Source: Microbacterium sp. MYb54 (GTDB lineage Bacteria > Actinomycetota > Actinomycetes > Actinomycetales > Microbacteriaceae). From it: a DNA stretch of 64,000 nucleotides. Every line of letters starts with the position of its first letter. Position 1 is the stretch's first letter. The position numbers and the translations under genes were made by a program. The stretch lies in contig NZ_PCPA01000003.1 in the NCBI RefSeq assembly GCF_002979515.1, positions 224,913-288,912 of the forward strand, read 5' to 3'. The notes under the pieces are model-generated. The model made no database searches. It had not been told where the DNA came from and saw only the letters and a list, made by a program, of their open reading frames with translations. Shown here in pieces: positions 18,303-27,110 of this stretch.

Positions 18303-18791
18303 TCAGCCCGTGTAGGTCTCGACGTTCACGATCTCGACGCTGATCGAGCGGCCGTTCGGAGCCTCGTACGAAGACTTCTCGCCGACCTTGAGGCCGAGGA
18401 TGGCCTGTCCGAGAGGGCTGGCTTCGCTGTACACGTCGTGGTCGCTGCCTGCGGCGATCTCACGGCTGCCGAGGAGGAAGACCTCTTCGCCACCGGCGAC
18501 CAGCGCGGTGACCACGGTGCCGGGCTCGACGATTCCGCGGCTGGCCGGAGCCTCGCCGACCTTGGCGGTCTTCAGCAGGCCCTCGAGCGTGCGGATGCGG
18601 GCCTCCTGCTTGCCCTGCTCATCCTTCGCGGCGTGGTATCCGCCGTTCTCCTTGAGGTCGCCCTCTTCGCGAGCCGCCTCGATGCGCTTGGCGATCTCGT
18701 CGCGGCCGAAGGTGGACAGGTGCTCCAGCTCGGCGACGAGCCGGTCATACGCTTCCTGCGTGAGGAAGGGAACCTGAGCGTCGGTGGACAT
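18303..18791 (-). CDS. greA: Transcription elongation factor GreA
   Basis: The 162-residue protein has the GreA N-terminal coiled coil, including the acidic tip residues (EAREEGDLKENGGYHAAKDEQGKQEARI) that reach into the RNA polymerase secondary channel to stimulate transcript cleavage. The C-terminal FKBP-like domain contains FLLGSRE and SPLGQAILGLKVGEKSSYEAPNG. I start at ATG 18791, preceded by AAGGAG at good spacing; the longer frame has no such signal. It converges on ilvA. Confidence 0.95.
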   Translation of the reverse strand: MSTDAQVPFLTQEAYDRLVAELEHLSTFGRDEIAKRIEAAREEGDLKENGGYHAAKDEQGKQEARIRTLEGLLKTAKVGEAPASRGIVEPGTVVTALVAGGEEVFLLGSREIAAGSDHDVYSEASPLGQAILGLKVGEKSSYEAPNGRSISVEIVNVETYTG

Positions 18792-18888
18792 GACGAAGCT
18801 CCTTCTTTCGGTATCCCTCCGACGTGCTGCGGGGGATATGCCAAGACGCCCTGGCACGGTGCCAGGGCGTCGTCTGTCTGGCACGAGT

Positions 18889-19275
18889 CTAGGCGACCCA
18901 GCAGGTGTTCACCAAACCTGTGGTGGCCTCGGCGACGGTCGGGATGGTGACCGATCGCGCCTGCGAGTGGCTGTCTCCGGCCTCGATCTCGACGATCTTC
19001 CAGCCGACGACGCCGAACTCCTCATCGAGTGCTTCGACGGCGCACACGACGTTCTTGCCCTGCACGCCGGTGACCTGGAAGCTGATGTTCACGGAGTGCT
19101 CGTCGACGAGCTCGAAGCCCAGATCGTCGGCGTCGACGGATGCCATCGACTGGGCGACGGTCATCCAGCTGAAGGCACCGACGATCAGCAGTGCGACCGC
19201 GCCGCCGATGATCCATGGCGTCCGCCGTCGTCGGGTTCGGCCATAGCGTTCGTCGAGCTCTTGTGCGGTCGTCAC
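18889..19275 (-). CDS. DUF4307 family membrane protein
   Basis: The 128-residue bitopic protein has a basic cytoplasmic N-terminus (RYGRTRRRRTPW), one membrane helix (about 22-42) and a small beta-rich extracytoplasmic domain. That domain holds VNISFQVTGVQGKNVVCAVEAL and a closing TTGLVNTCWVA, so two Cys residues could pair. This fits the actinobacterial DUF4307 family, usually found next to greA. Its function is unknown. GTG is the start. Confidence 0.85.
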   Translation of the reverse strand: MTTAQELDERYGRTRRRRTPWIIGGAVALLIVGAFSWMTVAQSMASVDADDLGFELVDEHSVNISFQVTGVQGKNVVCAVEALDEEFGVVGWKIVEIEAGDSHSQARSVTIPTVAEATTGLVNTCWVA

Positions 19276-19342
19276 AGGTGGGTCTTCCGGTCGTTAGGCT
19301 GGTGTTACCAGGTTATGCGACCTGCGTACGAAAGGTCGATTC

Positions 19343-19642
19343 ATGCTCGCTCTGTCCGAGACCCCGATGCCGACACCGAGCATGACGGTCGATCCGGTGT
19401 CCGTCACTCCGGGGTTCGTCGGCTTCGCCGCGATCGTCCTGGTCGTGATCGCAGTGATCCTGCTGATCTGGGACATGAACCGCCGCATTCGTCGTGTCCG
19501 GTACCGCGAAGAGGTTCGTGACGAGCTGGATGCCGAAGAGGCCGCGCGGGCCGAGGGCGACACTGCTGCTCCCGGAAAGGGCGCGCCGACCTCCGACGGC
19601 CCTGCCGCTCCTGACGTCGACGGCGAGAAGCCCACCCGCTGA
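19343..19642 (+). CDS. Small single-pass membrane protein, uncharacterised
   Basis: The 99-residue protein has a short Pro/Thr-rich N-terminus, one strong membrane helix (about 26-45, GFAAIVLVVIAVILLIW) and a basic stop-transfer segment (NRRIRRVRYREEV). An acidic, then Gly/Pro-rich cytoplasmic tail follows. GAAAGG lies before the ATG. I recognise no named family. It sits between DUF4307 and the TrhA-like gene, both on the opposite strand. Confidence 0.75.
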   Translation: MLALSETPMPTPSMTVDPVSVTPGFVGFAAIVLVVIAVILLIWDMNRRIRRVRYREEVRDELDAEEAARAEGDTAAPGKGAPTSDGPAAPDVDGEKPTR

Positions 19643-19649
19643 CCGGCCG

Positions 19650-20381
19650 TTACGGCGCGCCCAGCGAGGGCGACAGCGGTGCCAGCGCGATGAGCAGGCA
19701 CGCCGTCCAGTGGCACAGGAACGCGAGCACCGTGCACACGTGGAAGATCTCGTGGAAGCCGAAGTGGCCAGGCCAGGGGTTGGGCTTCTTGAGTGCGTAG
19801 ACGATCGCGCCTCCCGTGTAGAGGAGTCCGCCCACGATGACCAGCACCATCATCGCGAAGTTGGCGTTCATGAGGTCGACGATGTACATCACCGCGGCCC
19901 AGCCGAGCAGCAGATAGAGGGCGACATACAGCCACCGCGGGGCGTTGATCCAGAAGACGCGGAAGAGGATGCCCACCAGCGTTCCTCCCCAGACCAGACA
20001 GAGCAGCAGCACGCCCTTCTCCGGCGGCAGTGCCAGGACGGCGAGCGGGGTGTACGTGCCGGCGATGAGCAGCAGGATGTTGGCATGGTCGATGCGCTTC
20101 AGCAGCACCTTGACCTTCGGCTGCCAATCGAAGCGGTGGTACAGCGCAGAATTGCCGAACAACAGCAGCGACGTGAGCATGAACACGGCGGAGGCCCATT
20201 TCGCCGGTGCGCCGTCGGCCACGATGATCAGCACGATCCCCGCGATGACGGCCACGGGGAAGGTCCCGGCGTGGATCCACCCTCGCCAGGTCGGCTTGAT
20301 ATCGACCGCCGCATCCACTTCCGCAGCTTCCAGCAGAGGCAGCTGGGGGACGTCGGGGCCGGAGGGCTCAGGAGTGCTCAC
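19650..20381 (-). CDS. TrhA/hemolysin III family membrane protein
   Basis: The 243-residue protein has seven hydrophobic segments and the hemolysin III/YqfA (PAQR-like) motifs: an early SALYHRFDW (conserved S..YH), RIDHANILLLIAGTYTPL, and a late HFGFHEIFHVCTVLAFLCHW. The conserved Ser and His residues would form the metal-binding site known from PAQR proteins. The role in this family is membrane lipid homeostasis rather than proven haemolysis. The GTG start has TAGAGT six bases upstream on its strand, the leaderless layout. Confidence 0.92.
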   Translation of the reverse strand: MSTPEPSGPDVPQLPLLEAAEVDAAVDIKPTWRGWIHAGTFPVAVIAGIVLIIVADGAPAKWASAVFMLTSLLLFGNSALYHRFDWQPKVKVLLKRIDHANILLLIAGTYTPLAVLALPPEKGVLLLCLVWGGTLVGILFRVFWINAPRWLYVALYLLLGWAAVMYIVDLMNANFAMMVLVIVGGLLYTGGAIVYALKKPNPWPGHFGFHEIFHVCTVLAFLCHWTACLLIALAPLSPSLGAP

Positions 20382-20475
20382 GTGCTCACTCTAAGCCGAT
20401 GCGCATACCCGGCAGGGCACATATCCTCGGCGTCCGCGCAGGGTGCCGAACGCTCCGGCACGATAGCGTAGGGAG

Positions 20476-21258
20476 GTGATGTCACGCGAGAGCCCGGGGC
20501 GAGGGCCGCTGTATCGGCTCTACACCAACCGGCTGCGCCGCCACCTCGATTCCGCATCGGTGCCGCATCATGTCGCGATGATGATCGACGGCAATCGTCG
20601 ATGGGCACGCCAGCTCGGGTTGGACACTCCAGCCGAGGGGCATCGCGCGGGCGCTGCGAAGATGCGCGAGTTCCTGGGCTGGTGCGACGAGCTGGGTGTG
20701 CGCGTCGTGTCGCTGTACCTCCTCTCCAGCGACAATCTGCGCAAACGCGACTCCGGCGAACTCGCCGACCTCATCGAGATCATCGCCGAACTCGCCGTGG
20801 CGGTGTCGCAGGAGGAGAACTGGCGCGTGAAGCATGTCGGTCGCGCCGACATCCTGCCGGACGAACTCGCTCGCGTGCTCGCCGACGCCGAGGAGCGCAC
20901 GAAGGATCACACGGGTCTGCACGTGAATCTGGCCGTCGGCTACGGCGGGCGCAACGAGATCGTCGACGCGGTGCGCAGCATCATCACGAAGCATGAGGCC
21001 TCCGGCGGCACGATGGAGGATCTCGCCGCACACCTGACTCCCGAGATGATCGGCGAACACCTCTACACCGGCGGGCAGCCCGACCCCGACCTCGTGATCC
21101 GCACCAGTGGCGAGCAGCGGCTCAGCGACTTCCTCCTCTGGCAGAGTGCGCACAGCGAGTTCTACTTCGTCGAGGCCTTGGGTCCGGATCTCCGTCAGGT
21201 CGACTTCCTGCGCGCGATCCGCGACTACGCCGATCGGGACCGGCGCTACGGTCGCTGA
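20476..21258 (+). CDS. uppS: Isoprenyl transferase (cis-prenyl diphosphate synthase, UppS family)
   Basis: This enzyme condenses isopentenyl diphosphate in cis to build polyprenyl carriers for cell-wall synthesis. In the 260-residue protein, HVAMMIDGNRRWAR carries the catalytic Asp and the Arg of the diphosphate site. GHRAGAAKMREFLGWC and YLLSSDNLRKR follow. The C-terminal DLVIRTSGEQRLSDFLLWQ and FYFVEALGPDLRQVDFLRAIRDYADRDRRYG are family signatures. GTG 20476 is placed six bases after TAGCGT; an ATG at 20479 is equally possible. Confidence 0.96.
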   Translation: MMSRESPGRGPLYRLYTNRLRRHLDSASVPHHVAMMIDGNRRWARQLGLDTPAEGHRAGAAKMREFLGWCDELGVRVVSLYLLSSDNLRKRDSGELADLIEIIAELAVAVSQEENWRVKHVGRADILPDELARVLADAEERTKDHTGLHVNLAVGYGGRNEIVDAVRSIITKHEASGGTMEDLAAHLTPEMIGEHLYTGGQPDPDLVIRTSGEQRLSDFLLWQSAHSEFYFVEALGPDLRQVDFLRAIRDYADRDRRYGR

Positions 21259-21299
21259 GTGGGCACCTGCGGGAGCTGTCCCCGTGCCAGACTGACGCA

Positions 21300-22430
21300 G
21301 TGAGCACTTTCCAGGACTATGTCGACACCTTCGACAACGAGTCCGGCTATCTGAACTGGGCGGCCTTCGGTCCGCTGTCGCCGTCCGTCCGTGAAGAGGT
21401 CTTCGCCGACGCCGACCTGCTCGGAAGCGGACGACCTTCCTCTCTCTCCCTGGTCGCCGAGCGCATCGATCAGGCGCAGGAGCTCGTCGCCGAACTGCTC
21501 GGCGGAGAAGCCGGCGACGTCACCCTGCAGCCATCATCGACCAACGGCCTCATGCATGCGCTGTTCGGCCTGTCCGGGGCGGTGATCGCGAGCACTGCGG
21601 AGTTCCCGAGCGTCAGCCTGACGGTGGAGCGCGCCGCGACGGCATCGAATCACGCCGTGACGCCGCGGTGGATCACGCCGCACGACGGACGGGTGACTCC
21701 TGAAGCCATCGCCGAGGCGCTCGATGACGAGGTGGTCGCCCTGGCCGTGAGCCACGTCGACTTCCGCACCGGATACCGCGCGGATCTCGCGGCGCTGCGC
21801 GAGGCCATCGGCCCCGATCGTCTGCTCATCGTCGATGCCGTCCAGTCGTTCGGCGTGATCGACGTCGACTACGCGGCCGCCGATGTAGTGGTCGGCCATG
21901 GCTACAAGTGGCTGCGCGCCGGCCGCGGCAGCGCGTTCGCATGGTTCTCGCCCCATGCGAGGGAGCGCATCGTCCCCGTCCTCTCCGGGATCACCGGCAC
22001 GACGGCCAGCGGTCTGTTCGTCGACGAACTGCCGGCGCCCGCGCCATCCGCCCGGGCCTTCACGATCAGTCAGCCGGACACACTCGCCGCCGGTCGACTC
22101 GCCATCGGGGTGCGCGACGTACGCGATGCCGGTGTCGCCGCCATCGAGGAACGGGTCGCGGAACACGTCGACACCGTGATCGAGATCGCCGATCGGCACG
22201 GAATCGACGTGAGCTCACCGCGTGAGCGCACACAGCGGGCGGGGATCGTCGCGCTCGCCCCGGAGGAGCCCGCGCGGCTGGCCGCCGCCCTCGCGAACGC
22301 CGGGATCGTCGTCACGGCTCGCGGCTCCTCGGTGCGGATCGCTCCGCATGCGGGCACGGATGCGGCGACCTTCGACCTCCTCGACGAGACGCTGCATGCA
22401 TTCGGCAACGAGACGTTCACGAGCGCGTAA
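21300..22430 (+). CDS. Aminotransferase class V-fold PLP enzyme
   Basis: The 376-residue fold type I PLP protein is of the class V/cysteine desulfurase-kynureninase superfamily. VTLQPSSTNGLMHALFGL is the PLP phosphate region. VSHVDFRTGYRADL and LLIVDAVQSFGVIDVDY provide the Asp that contacts the pyridine nitrogen, and VGHGYKWLRAGRG carries the Schiff-base lysine. No conserved mobile-loop Cys typical of NifS is evident, so it is more likely an aminotransferase or lyase. The sequence CAGACT lies six bases before the GTG, again leaderless. Confidence 0.85.
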   Translation: MSTFQDYVDTFDNESGYLNWAAFGPLSPSVREEVFADADLLGSGRPSSLSLVAERIDQAQELVAELLGGEAGDVTLQPSSTNGLMHALFGLSGAVIASTAEFPSVSLTVERAATASNHAVTPRWITPHDGRVTPEAIAEALDDEVVALAVSHVDFRTGYRADLAALREAIGPDRLLIVDAVQSFGVIDVDYAAADVVVGHGYKWLRAGRGSAFAWFSPHARERIVPVLSGITGTTASGLFVDELPAPAPSARAFTISQPDTLAAGRLAIGVRDVRDAGVAAIEERVAEHVDTVIEIADRHGIDVSSPRERTQRAGIVALAPEEPARLAAALANAGIVVTARGSSVRIAPHAGTDAATFDLLDETLHAFGNETFTSA

Positions 22431-22588
22431 CGAAACGCTGGCGTGTCGAAATCGGGTTAAGCACCATCACGGTCGTACGTTCTAGGCATCGGGCAAGGAG
22501 CCCGATCGAGTCGGCCTCAGGTTGACGGCTCGTGACCCCCTGGTCGACTCGTTCGAATAGCCGGGATTCCCCGGGTCGGGAGTGGGTC
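22431..22588 (+). promoter_or_regulatory. Leader/promoter region of the phoH gene
   Basis: The 158 bases before the PhoH start include a likely -10 box near 22483 (TAGGCA). A 7-bp hairpin follows, ATCGGGC (22488-22494) with GCCCGAT (22500-22506), whose loop is AAGGA and exposes a ribosome-binding-like sequence. I see no known riboswitch here. Confidence 0.3.
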
Positions 22589-23971
22589 GTGACCACACGT
22601 ACAGCGCAGCAGTCCACCAGCACCGCGCAGCAGTCCACCCGTAAGACATCGAGGCGAGCAACCTCCGCTGATTCTGATCAGGATCTGCGCACCTATGTGC
22701 TCGACACCTCCGTGCTCCTGAGCGATCCGCAGGCGTTCTTCCGGTTCGCCGAGCACTCCGTCGTCCTTCCTGTCGTCGTGATCTCGGAGCTCGAGGGCAA
22801 ACGTCACGATCCGGAGATCGGCTACTTCGCGCGGCAGGCCCTTCGCCACCTCGACGACCTGCGCATCGAGCACGGACGGTTGGATTTCCCGGTCGAGGTC
22901 GGTGAGGGAGGGACCCTCCGCGTCGAACTGGCGAACACCGACTCCTCGGTTCTCCCGGCGGGCATCAGGCTCAGTGACAACGACACGCGCATCCTCTCGG
23001 TGGCCATGCACCTCGCGCAGGATGGACAGGACGTCACGATCGTCTCGAAAGATCTGCCCATGCGGGTCAAGGCGGCATCTCTCGGCCTGCGCGCCGAGGA
23101 GTATCTCGCCGAGCAGGCGGTGGACTCCGGGTGGACCGGCATCTCGACGCTCAATCTCACCGGCGACGACATCAGCGACCTGTACGAGAGCGAGGTCGGC
23201 ATCAGCGAGGAGGCACGCGGGCTGCCGGTGAACACCGGACTGATCATCCACTCCGAGCGCGGCTCCGCGCTCGGCCGGGTCACCGGCGACGGCGAGTACC
23301 GACTGGTGCGCGGCGACCGAGACATCTTCGGGATGCACGGCCGTTCGGCAGAGCAGCGTATCGCGATCGACCTGCTTCTCGATCAGGAGGTCGGCATCGT
23401 CTCCCTCGGCGGACGCGCCGGCACCGGCAAGTCGGCGCTCGCGCTCTGCGCAGGACTCGAGGCGGTGCTGGAGCGGCAGCAGCAGAAGAAGATCATCGTG
23501 TTCCGGCCACTGTTCGCCGTCGGTGGGCAGGAGCTCGGCTACCTCCCCGGTGACCAGGGCGAGAAGATGGGCCCCTGGGGGCAGGCGGTGTTCGACACTC
23601 TGGGTTCGGTCGTCTCCGGCAACGTGGTCGAGGAGGTCATCGAGCGCGGACTGCTCGAGGTGCTCCCGCTGACCCACATCCGTGGTCGTTCACTTCACGA
23701 CGCTTTCGTGATCGTCGACGAGGCGCAATCGCTCGAACGCAATGTGCTCCTGACGGTGTTGAGCCGCATGGGCCAGAACTCGCGCGTCATCCTCACCCAC
23801 GACGTCGGCCAGCGGGACAATCTCCGCGTCGGCCGGCACGACGGTATCGCCAGCGTGATCGAGACGTTGAAGGGACACGACCTCTTCGGTCACGTGACCC
23901 TGACGCGCTCCGAGCGCTCGGCGATCGCAGCCCTCGTCACCGAGCTCCTGGAGGGTGGAGAGCTCAGCTGA
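22589..23971 (+). CDS. PIN domain-PhoH family ATPase
   Basis: The 460-residue PhoH2-type fusion has an N-terminal PIN nuclease domain ([13 protein letters not shown] with its first Asp, [22 protein letters not shown]) of about 170 residues. A RecA-like PhoH ATPase follows, with Walker [14 protein letters not shown], Walker [11 protein letters not shown] and the sensor [15 protein letters not shown] [15 protein letters not shown]. Actinobacterial homologues show RNA helicase and ribonuclease activity, and some act as toxin-antitoxin modules. I start at the GTG after GGGAGTGGG; a GTG at 22532 gives a longer version. A terminator follows. Confidence 0.9.
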   Translation: MTTRTAQQSTSTAQQSTRKTSRRATSADSDQDLRTYVLDTSVLLSDPQAFFRFAEHSVVLPVVVISELEGKRHDPEIGYFARQALRHLDDLRIEHGRLDFPVEVGEGGTLRVELANTDSSVLPAGIRLSDNDTRILSVAMHLAQDGQDVTIVSKDLPMRVKAASLGLRAEEYLAEQAVDSGWTGISTLNLTGDDISDLYESEVGISEEARGLPVNTGLIIHSERGSALGRVTGDGEYRLVRGDRDIFGMHGRSAEQRIAIDLLLDQEVGIVSLGGRAGTGKSALALCAGLEAVLERQQQKKIIVFRPLFAVGGQELGYLPGDQGEKMGPWGQAVFDTLGSVVSGNVVEEVIERGLLEVLPLTHIRGRSLHDAFVIVDEAQSLERNVLLTVLSRMGQNSRVILTHDVGQRDNLRVGRHDGIASVIETLKGHDLFGHVTLTRSERSAIAALVTELLEGGELS

Positions 23972-24061
23972 CGACGGATGACAGCGGATGCGGCGTGGGC
24001 AGAGCTCCGCGGCATCCGCTGTTTCGTGCGTGCGCGGTGGGTGCGCGGGCCCGGAGACGAA

Positions 24062-24094
24062 GGATGCCGCGAGGAACGAGTCCTCGCGGCATCC
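24062..24094. terminator. Bidirectional terminator between phoH and fumC
   Basis: A perfect 14-bp stem (24062-24075, GGATGCCGCGAGGA, with 24081-24094) closes a five-base loop. The two genes converge on it. Confidence 0.85.
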
Positions 24095-24113
24095 GGTGAT
24101 GCGTGTGGGCGGA

Positions 24114-25508
24114 TCAGCCCGGGTGCGTCATCGACAGGAGGTCGAGCTTCTCGTCGAGCTGCTCGAGGGTGAGGTCGCCGCGCTCGACGTAGCCGAGGTC
24201 GATCACGGCGTCGCGCACCGTGATGCCCTTGGCGACCGAGTGCTTGGCGATCTTCGCCGCGGCCTCGTAGCCGATGAGCTTGTTCAGCGGCGTCACGATC
24301 GAGGGGCTCATGCCCGCGAATGCGGCAGCGCGCTCGACGTTGGCCTGCAGGCCGTCGATCGTCTTGTCGGCGAGCACGCGCGAGGCGTTCGAGAGCAGAC
24401 GGATCGACTCGAGCACGGCCGTGCCCATGACCGGGATGGCGACGTTCAGCTCGAAGGAACCGGAAGCGCCGGCCCAGGCGACCGTCGCGTCGTTGCCGAT
24501 CACGCGGGCGCACACCATCAGCACGGCCTCGGGAACGACCGGGTTGACCTTGCCGGGCATGATCGAGGAACCCGGCTGCAGGTCGGGGATGCGCAGCTCG
24601 CCGAGTCCCGTGTTGGGACCGGAGCCCATCCAGCGCAGGTCGTTGTTGATCTTGGTCAGCGAGACCGCGATCGTGCGCAGTGCGCCGGAGGCCTCGACCA
24701 GGCCGTCGCGGTTGGCCTGCGCCTCGAAGTGGTCCTTGGCCTCGGTGATGGGCAGCTCGGTCTCGGCCGCGAGCAGCGCGATGACCTTCTGCGGGAAGCC
24801 GAGGGGCGTGTTGATGCCGGTGCCGACCGCGGTGCCGCCCAGCGGAACCTCGGCGACGCGGGGGAGGGCCGACTGCACGCGCTCGATGCCCAGGCGGATC
24901 TGACGGGCGTAGCCGCCGAACTCCTGGCCCAGGGTCACCGGTGTCGCGTCCATGAGGTGGGTGCGGCCGGACTTGACGGCGTCCTTCCACAGCTCAGCCT
25001 TCGCCTCGAGGGCCACGGCGAGGTGGTCGAGCGCGGGGATGAGCGTGTCGATGAGCGCCTGGGTGACCGCGATGTGCACCGAGGTCGGGAACACGTCGTT
25101 CGACGACTGCGAGGCGTTGACATGGTCGTTGGGGTGGACGGTCGCACCGAGGATGCGCGTCGCGAGGGTCGCCAGCACCTCGTTCATGTTCATGTTCGAC
25201 GAGGTGCCGGAGCCGGTCTGGTATGTGTCGACCGGGAACTCGGCGTCGAAGGTGCCTGCGGCAACCTGGTCGGCAGCCTGGGCGATCGCGTCGGCGATGG
25301 CCCCGTCGAGGGTGCCGAGCTCCTTGTTGGCGAGCGCTGCTGCCTTCTTGATCCGGGCCAGGGCGGCGATCTGCGTCGATTCCAGCCCCTTGCCCGAGAT
25401 CGGGAAGTTCTCCACGGCGCGCTGCGTCTGCGCTCCGTAGAGCGCATTCACGGGCACCCGCACCTCACCCATGGTGTCGTGTTCGATGCGGTACTCGGTG
25501 TCGGTCAT
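24114..25508 (-). CDS. fumC: Fumarate hydratase class II
   Basis: This TCA-cycle enzyme interconverts fumarate and malate. The 464-residue length is typical of iron-independent FumC. Signature blocks are [34 protein letters not shown], the Gly-rich [12 protein letters not shown], and the active-site loop [11 protein letters not shown] with its catalytic Ser. The start is coupled to the carbonic anhydrase gene by an ATGA overlap, so it is the last gene of the xseA-to-fumC chain. A terminator lies just beyond its stop. Confidence 0.97.
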   Translation of the reverse strand: MTDTEYRIEHDTMGEVRVPVNALYGAQTQRAVENFPISGKGLESTQIAALARIKKAAALANKELGTLDGAIADAIAQAADQVAAGTFDAEFPVDTYQTGSGTSSNMNMNEVLATLATRILGATVHPNDHVNASQSSNDVFPTSVHIAVTQALIDTLIPALDHLAVALEAKAELWKDAVKSGRTHLMDATPVTLGQEFGGYARQIRLGIERVQSALPRVAEVPLGGTAVGTGINTPLGFPQKVIALLAAETELPITEAKDHFEAQANRDGLVEASGALRTIAVSLTKINNDLRWMGSGPNTGLGELRIPDLQPGSSIMPGKVNPVVPEAVLMVCARVIGNDATVAWAGASGSFELNVAIPVMGTAVLESIRLLSNASRVLADKTIDGLQANVERAAAFAGMSPSIVTPLNKLIGYEAAAKIAKHSVAKGITVRDAVIDLGYVERGDLTLEQLDEKLDLLSMTHPG

Positions 25509-26194
25509 TCCGAACCCTCCTTGGTTGCGGGGTCAGTCCCCTGGATAACGGCGTCATCGGTGTCGATCCCGACCGTGATCACGGGCACGGCGGTGCCCTC
25601 GGCCAGACGGTAGTTGGCGCCGACGATGCCCAGGCGGCCGGCACCGACGGCATTGCTGATGACCTCGGACGACTGCAGCAGATCGCTCACCGTGTTGCGC
25701 AGGTGCTCGATGCCGACGAGTTCCGAGTCGATGTCGGCGACGGTGGTGCCGCCGTTCTCGGCCAGGACCTTCCGTGCCGCAGGGACGATCGGTGCGATCA
25801 GCTTCCAGATGTGCGGAGGCAGGGGAGCGGCGTCGATCGCCGTGCCGTCGATGGCGGCGCGTACCGCTCCGCAGGAGTCATGTGCGAGCACCACGATCAG
25901 CGGCACCTCGAGCATCGCGACGGCATACTCGAGGCTCGCGACGATCGACTCGCCGATGACCTGTCCGGCGTTGCGCACCACGAACAGGTCGCCGAGGCCC
26001 AGGTCGAAGATGATCTCGGCGGCGAGACGCGAGTCGGAGCATCCGAACAGCGTCGCGACCGGATGCTGCGCGGCGGTCAGATCTTTGCGTCGCGCGACGT
26101 CCTGGTTGGGGTGTCGCGGCTCATCGCTGACGAAGCGACGGTTGCCCTCCTGCATCTGCTGCCACGCGGCGGCAGGGGTGAGCGGGTGCGTCAT
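25505..26194 (-). CDS. Beta-class carbonic anhydrase
   Basis: The 229-residue zinc enzyme interconverts CO2 and bicarbonate. The zinc ligands are visible as the Cys of LFGCSDSR and the HxxC of [11 protein letters not shown]; the catalytic Asp-Arg dyad is in [27 protein letters not shown] and the late [10 protein letters not shown] are family blocks. Both ends overlap neighbours by ATGA (DUF4245 upstream, fumC downstream), indicating tight co-translation. Confidence 0.95.
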   Translation of the reverse strand: MTHPLTPAAAWQQMQEGNRRFVSDEPRHPNQDVARRKDLTAAQHPVATLFGCSDSRLAAEIIFDLGLGDLFVVRNAGQVIGESIVASLEYAVAMLEVPLIVVLAHDSCGAVRAAIDGTAIDAAPLPPHIWKLIAPIVPAARKVLAENGGTTVADIDSELVGIEHLRNTVSDLLQSSEVISNAVGAGRLGIVGANYRLAEGTAVPVITVGIDTDDAVIQGTDPATKEGSE

Positions 26195-26835
26195 GAAGCC
26201 TCCGAGATGGTGCGGATCTGCGGAATGAGAGACTCGGCGAGTTCGGCGGTCGAATCGGCCGAGCGCGAGCCGTAGAGCAGGATGTAGTCGTCGCCGGCCT
26301 GTGTGCCGACGGCGTAGGTGACGTTGGCGTTGGATTCTGCGCTGCCCGGCTTGTAGACGTCCCAGTCGAGGCCGCCGATGCGCACCGTGTCGGTCGGAGC
26401 GATGCCGTTCAGGCGTTGCGGCGCCCACGAGGAATCGGCGTCGAAGGCCTGCGTGACCTTGATGAAGCCGCGCTCCTTGTCGGACTTGGGGGCGAGAGTG
26501 ACCTCCCACACGACGGTCGCGCCACCCTGCATCTCTGCGCCGTTCGCACGCCAGAAGTCGCCCAGCTCGGGGATGAGGACAGGGCTGTCCATCGAGGACT
26601 CGACTCCCGCGGCGATCCCGGCGACGTCGAGAGGCTTGGGCTGCACCGGCTCACCGCGAGGGACCGCGAAGATGATGACGGCGACCACGGCGACGGTGAC
26701 CAGCAGGGCGGCGATGAGGTTCCGGAAAGTCTGGCTGGAGCGGTACGCCTTGCTGGAGGCTGCCTTGCGGGCGGCTGTTTCGTCGGCGGTCTCGGGGCGG
26801 CCGAGCTCGGCGATGATGGGGGGCTGCTTGCTCAT
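26191..26835 (-). CDS. DUF4245 family membrane protein
   Basis: The 214-residue bitopic protein has a cytoplasmic N-terminus, a membrane helix at about 41-60 ([20 protein letters not shown]) and an extracytoplasmic beta-rich domain of about 150 residues. That domain contains [20 protein letters not shown] and [11 protein letters not shown]. This fits the actinobacterial DUF4245 family, which is regularly found beside xseB and fumC. Its function is unknown. It overlaps xseB upstream and the carbonic anhydrase downstream. Confidence 0.85.
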   Translation of the reverse strand: MSKQPPIIAELGRPETADETAARKAASSKAYRSSQTFRNLIAALLVTVAVVAVIIFAVPRGEPVQPKPLDVAGIAAGVESSMDSPVLIPELGDFWRANGAEMQGGATVVWEVTLAPKSDKERGFIKVTQAFDADSSWAPQRLNGIAPTDTVRIGGLDWDVYKPGSAESNANVTYAVGTQAGDDYILLYGSRSADSTAELAESLIPQIRTISEAS

Positions 26836-27074
26836 GACTCTCCAGCCGGGGCATCGGCGTCGGACGCTGCGGCTCGCGCGGCATCCAGTCGGCGCTTCGC
26901 ACCGAGGAGCCACTCCTCGCAGCGGGCTGCCAGTGCTTCGCCGCGCTCCCAGAGGGCGAGCGAATGCTCGAGGGTCGGGGATCCCTGTTCGAGCTCCGCG
27001 ACGACCTTGACCAGCTCGTCACGGGCCGCCTCGAACGACAGCGTGTCCACGGGGGTGTCGTTCAGGGCGCTCAC
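26832..27074 (-). CDS. xseB: Exodeoxyribonuclease VII small subunit
   Basis: The 80-residue protein matches Xse[46 protein letters not shown] is the canonical two-helix core. It partners XseA, encoded just upstream on the same strand, to degrade single-stranded DNA. The GTG start has TAAGAT exactly six bases upstream (27081-27086), so a leaderless transcript could start here independently of xseA. The stop overlaps the DUF4245 start. Confidence 0.93.
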   Translation of the reverse strand: MSALNDTPVDTLSFEAARDELVKVVAELEQGSPTLEHSLALWERGEALAARCEEWLLGAKRRLDAARAAASDADAPAGES

Positions 27075-27110
27075 TCCTCCATCTTACGTCGTGCGTCGCC
27101 GGCGCTCGGC

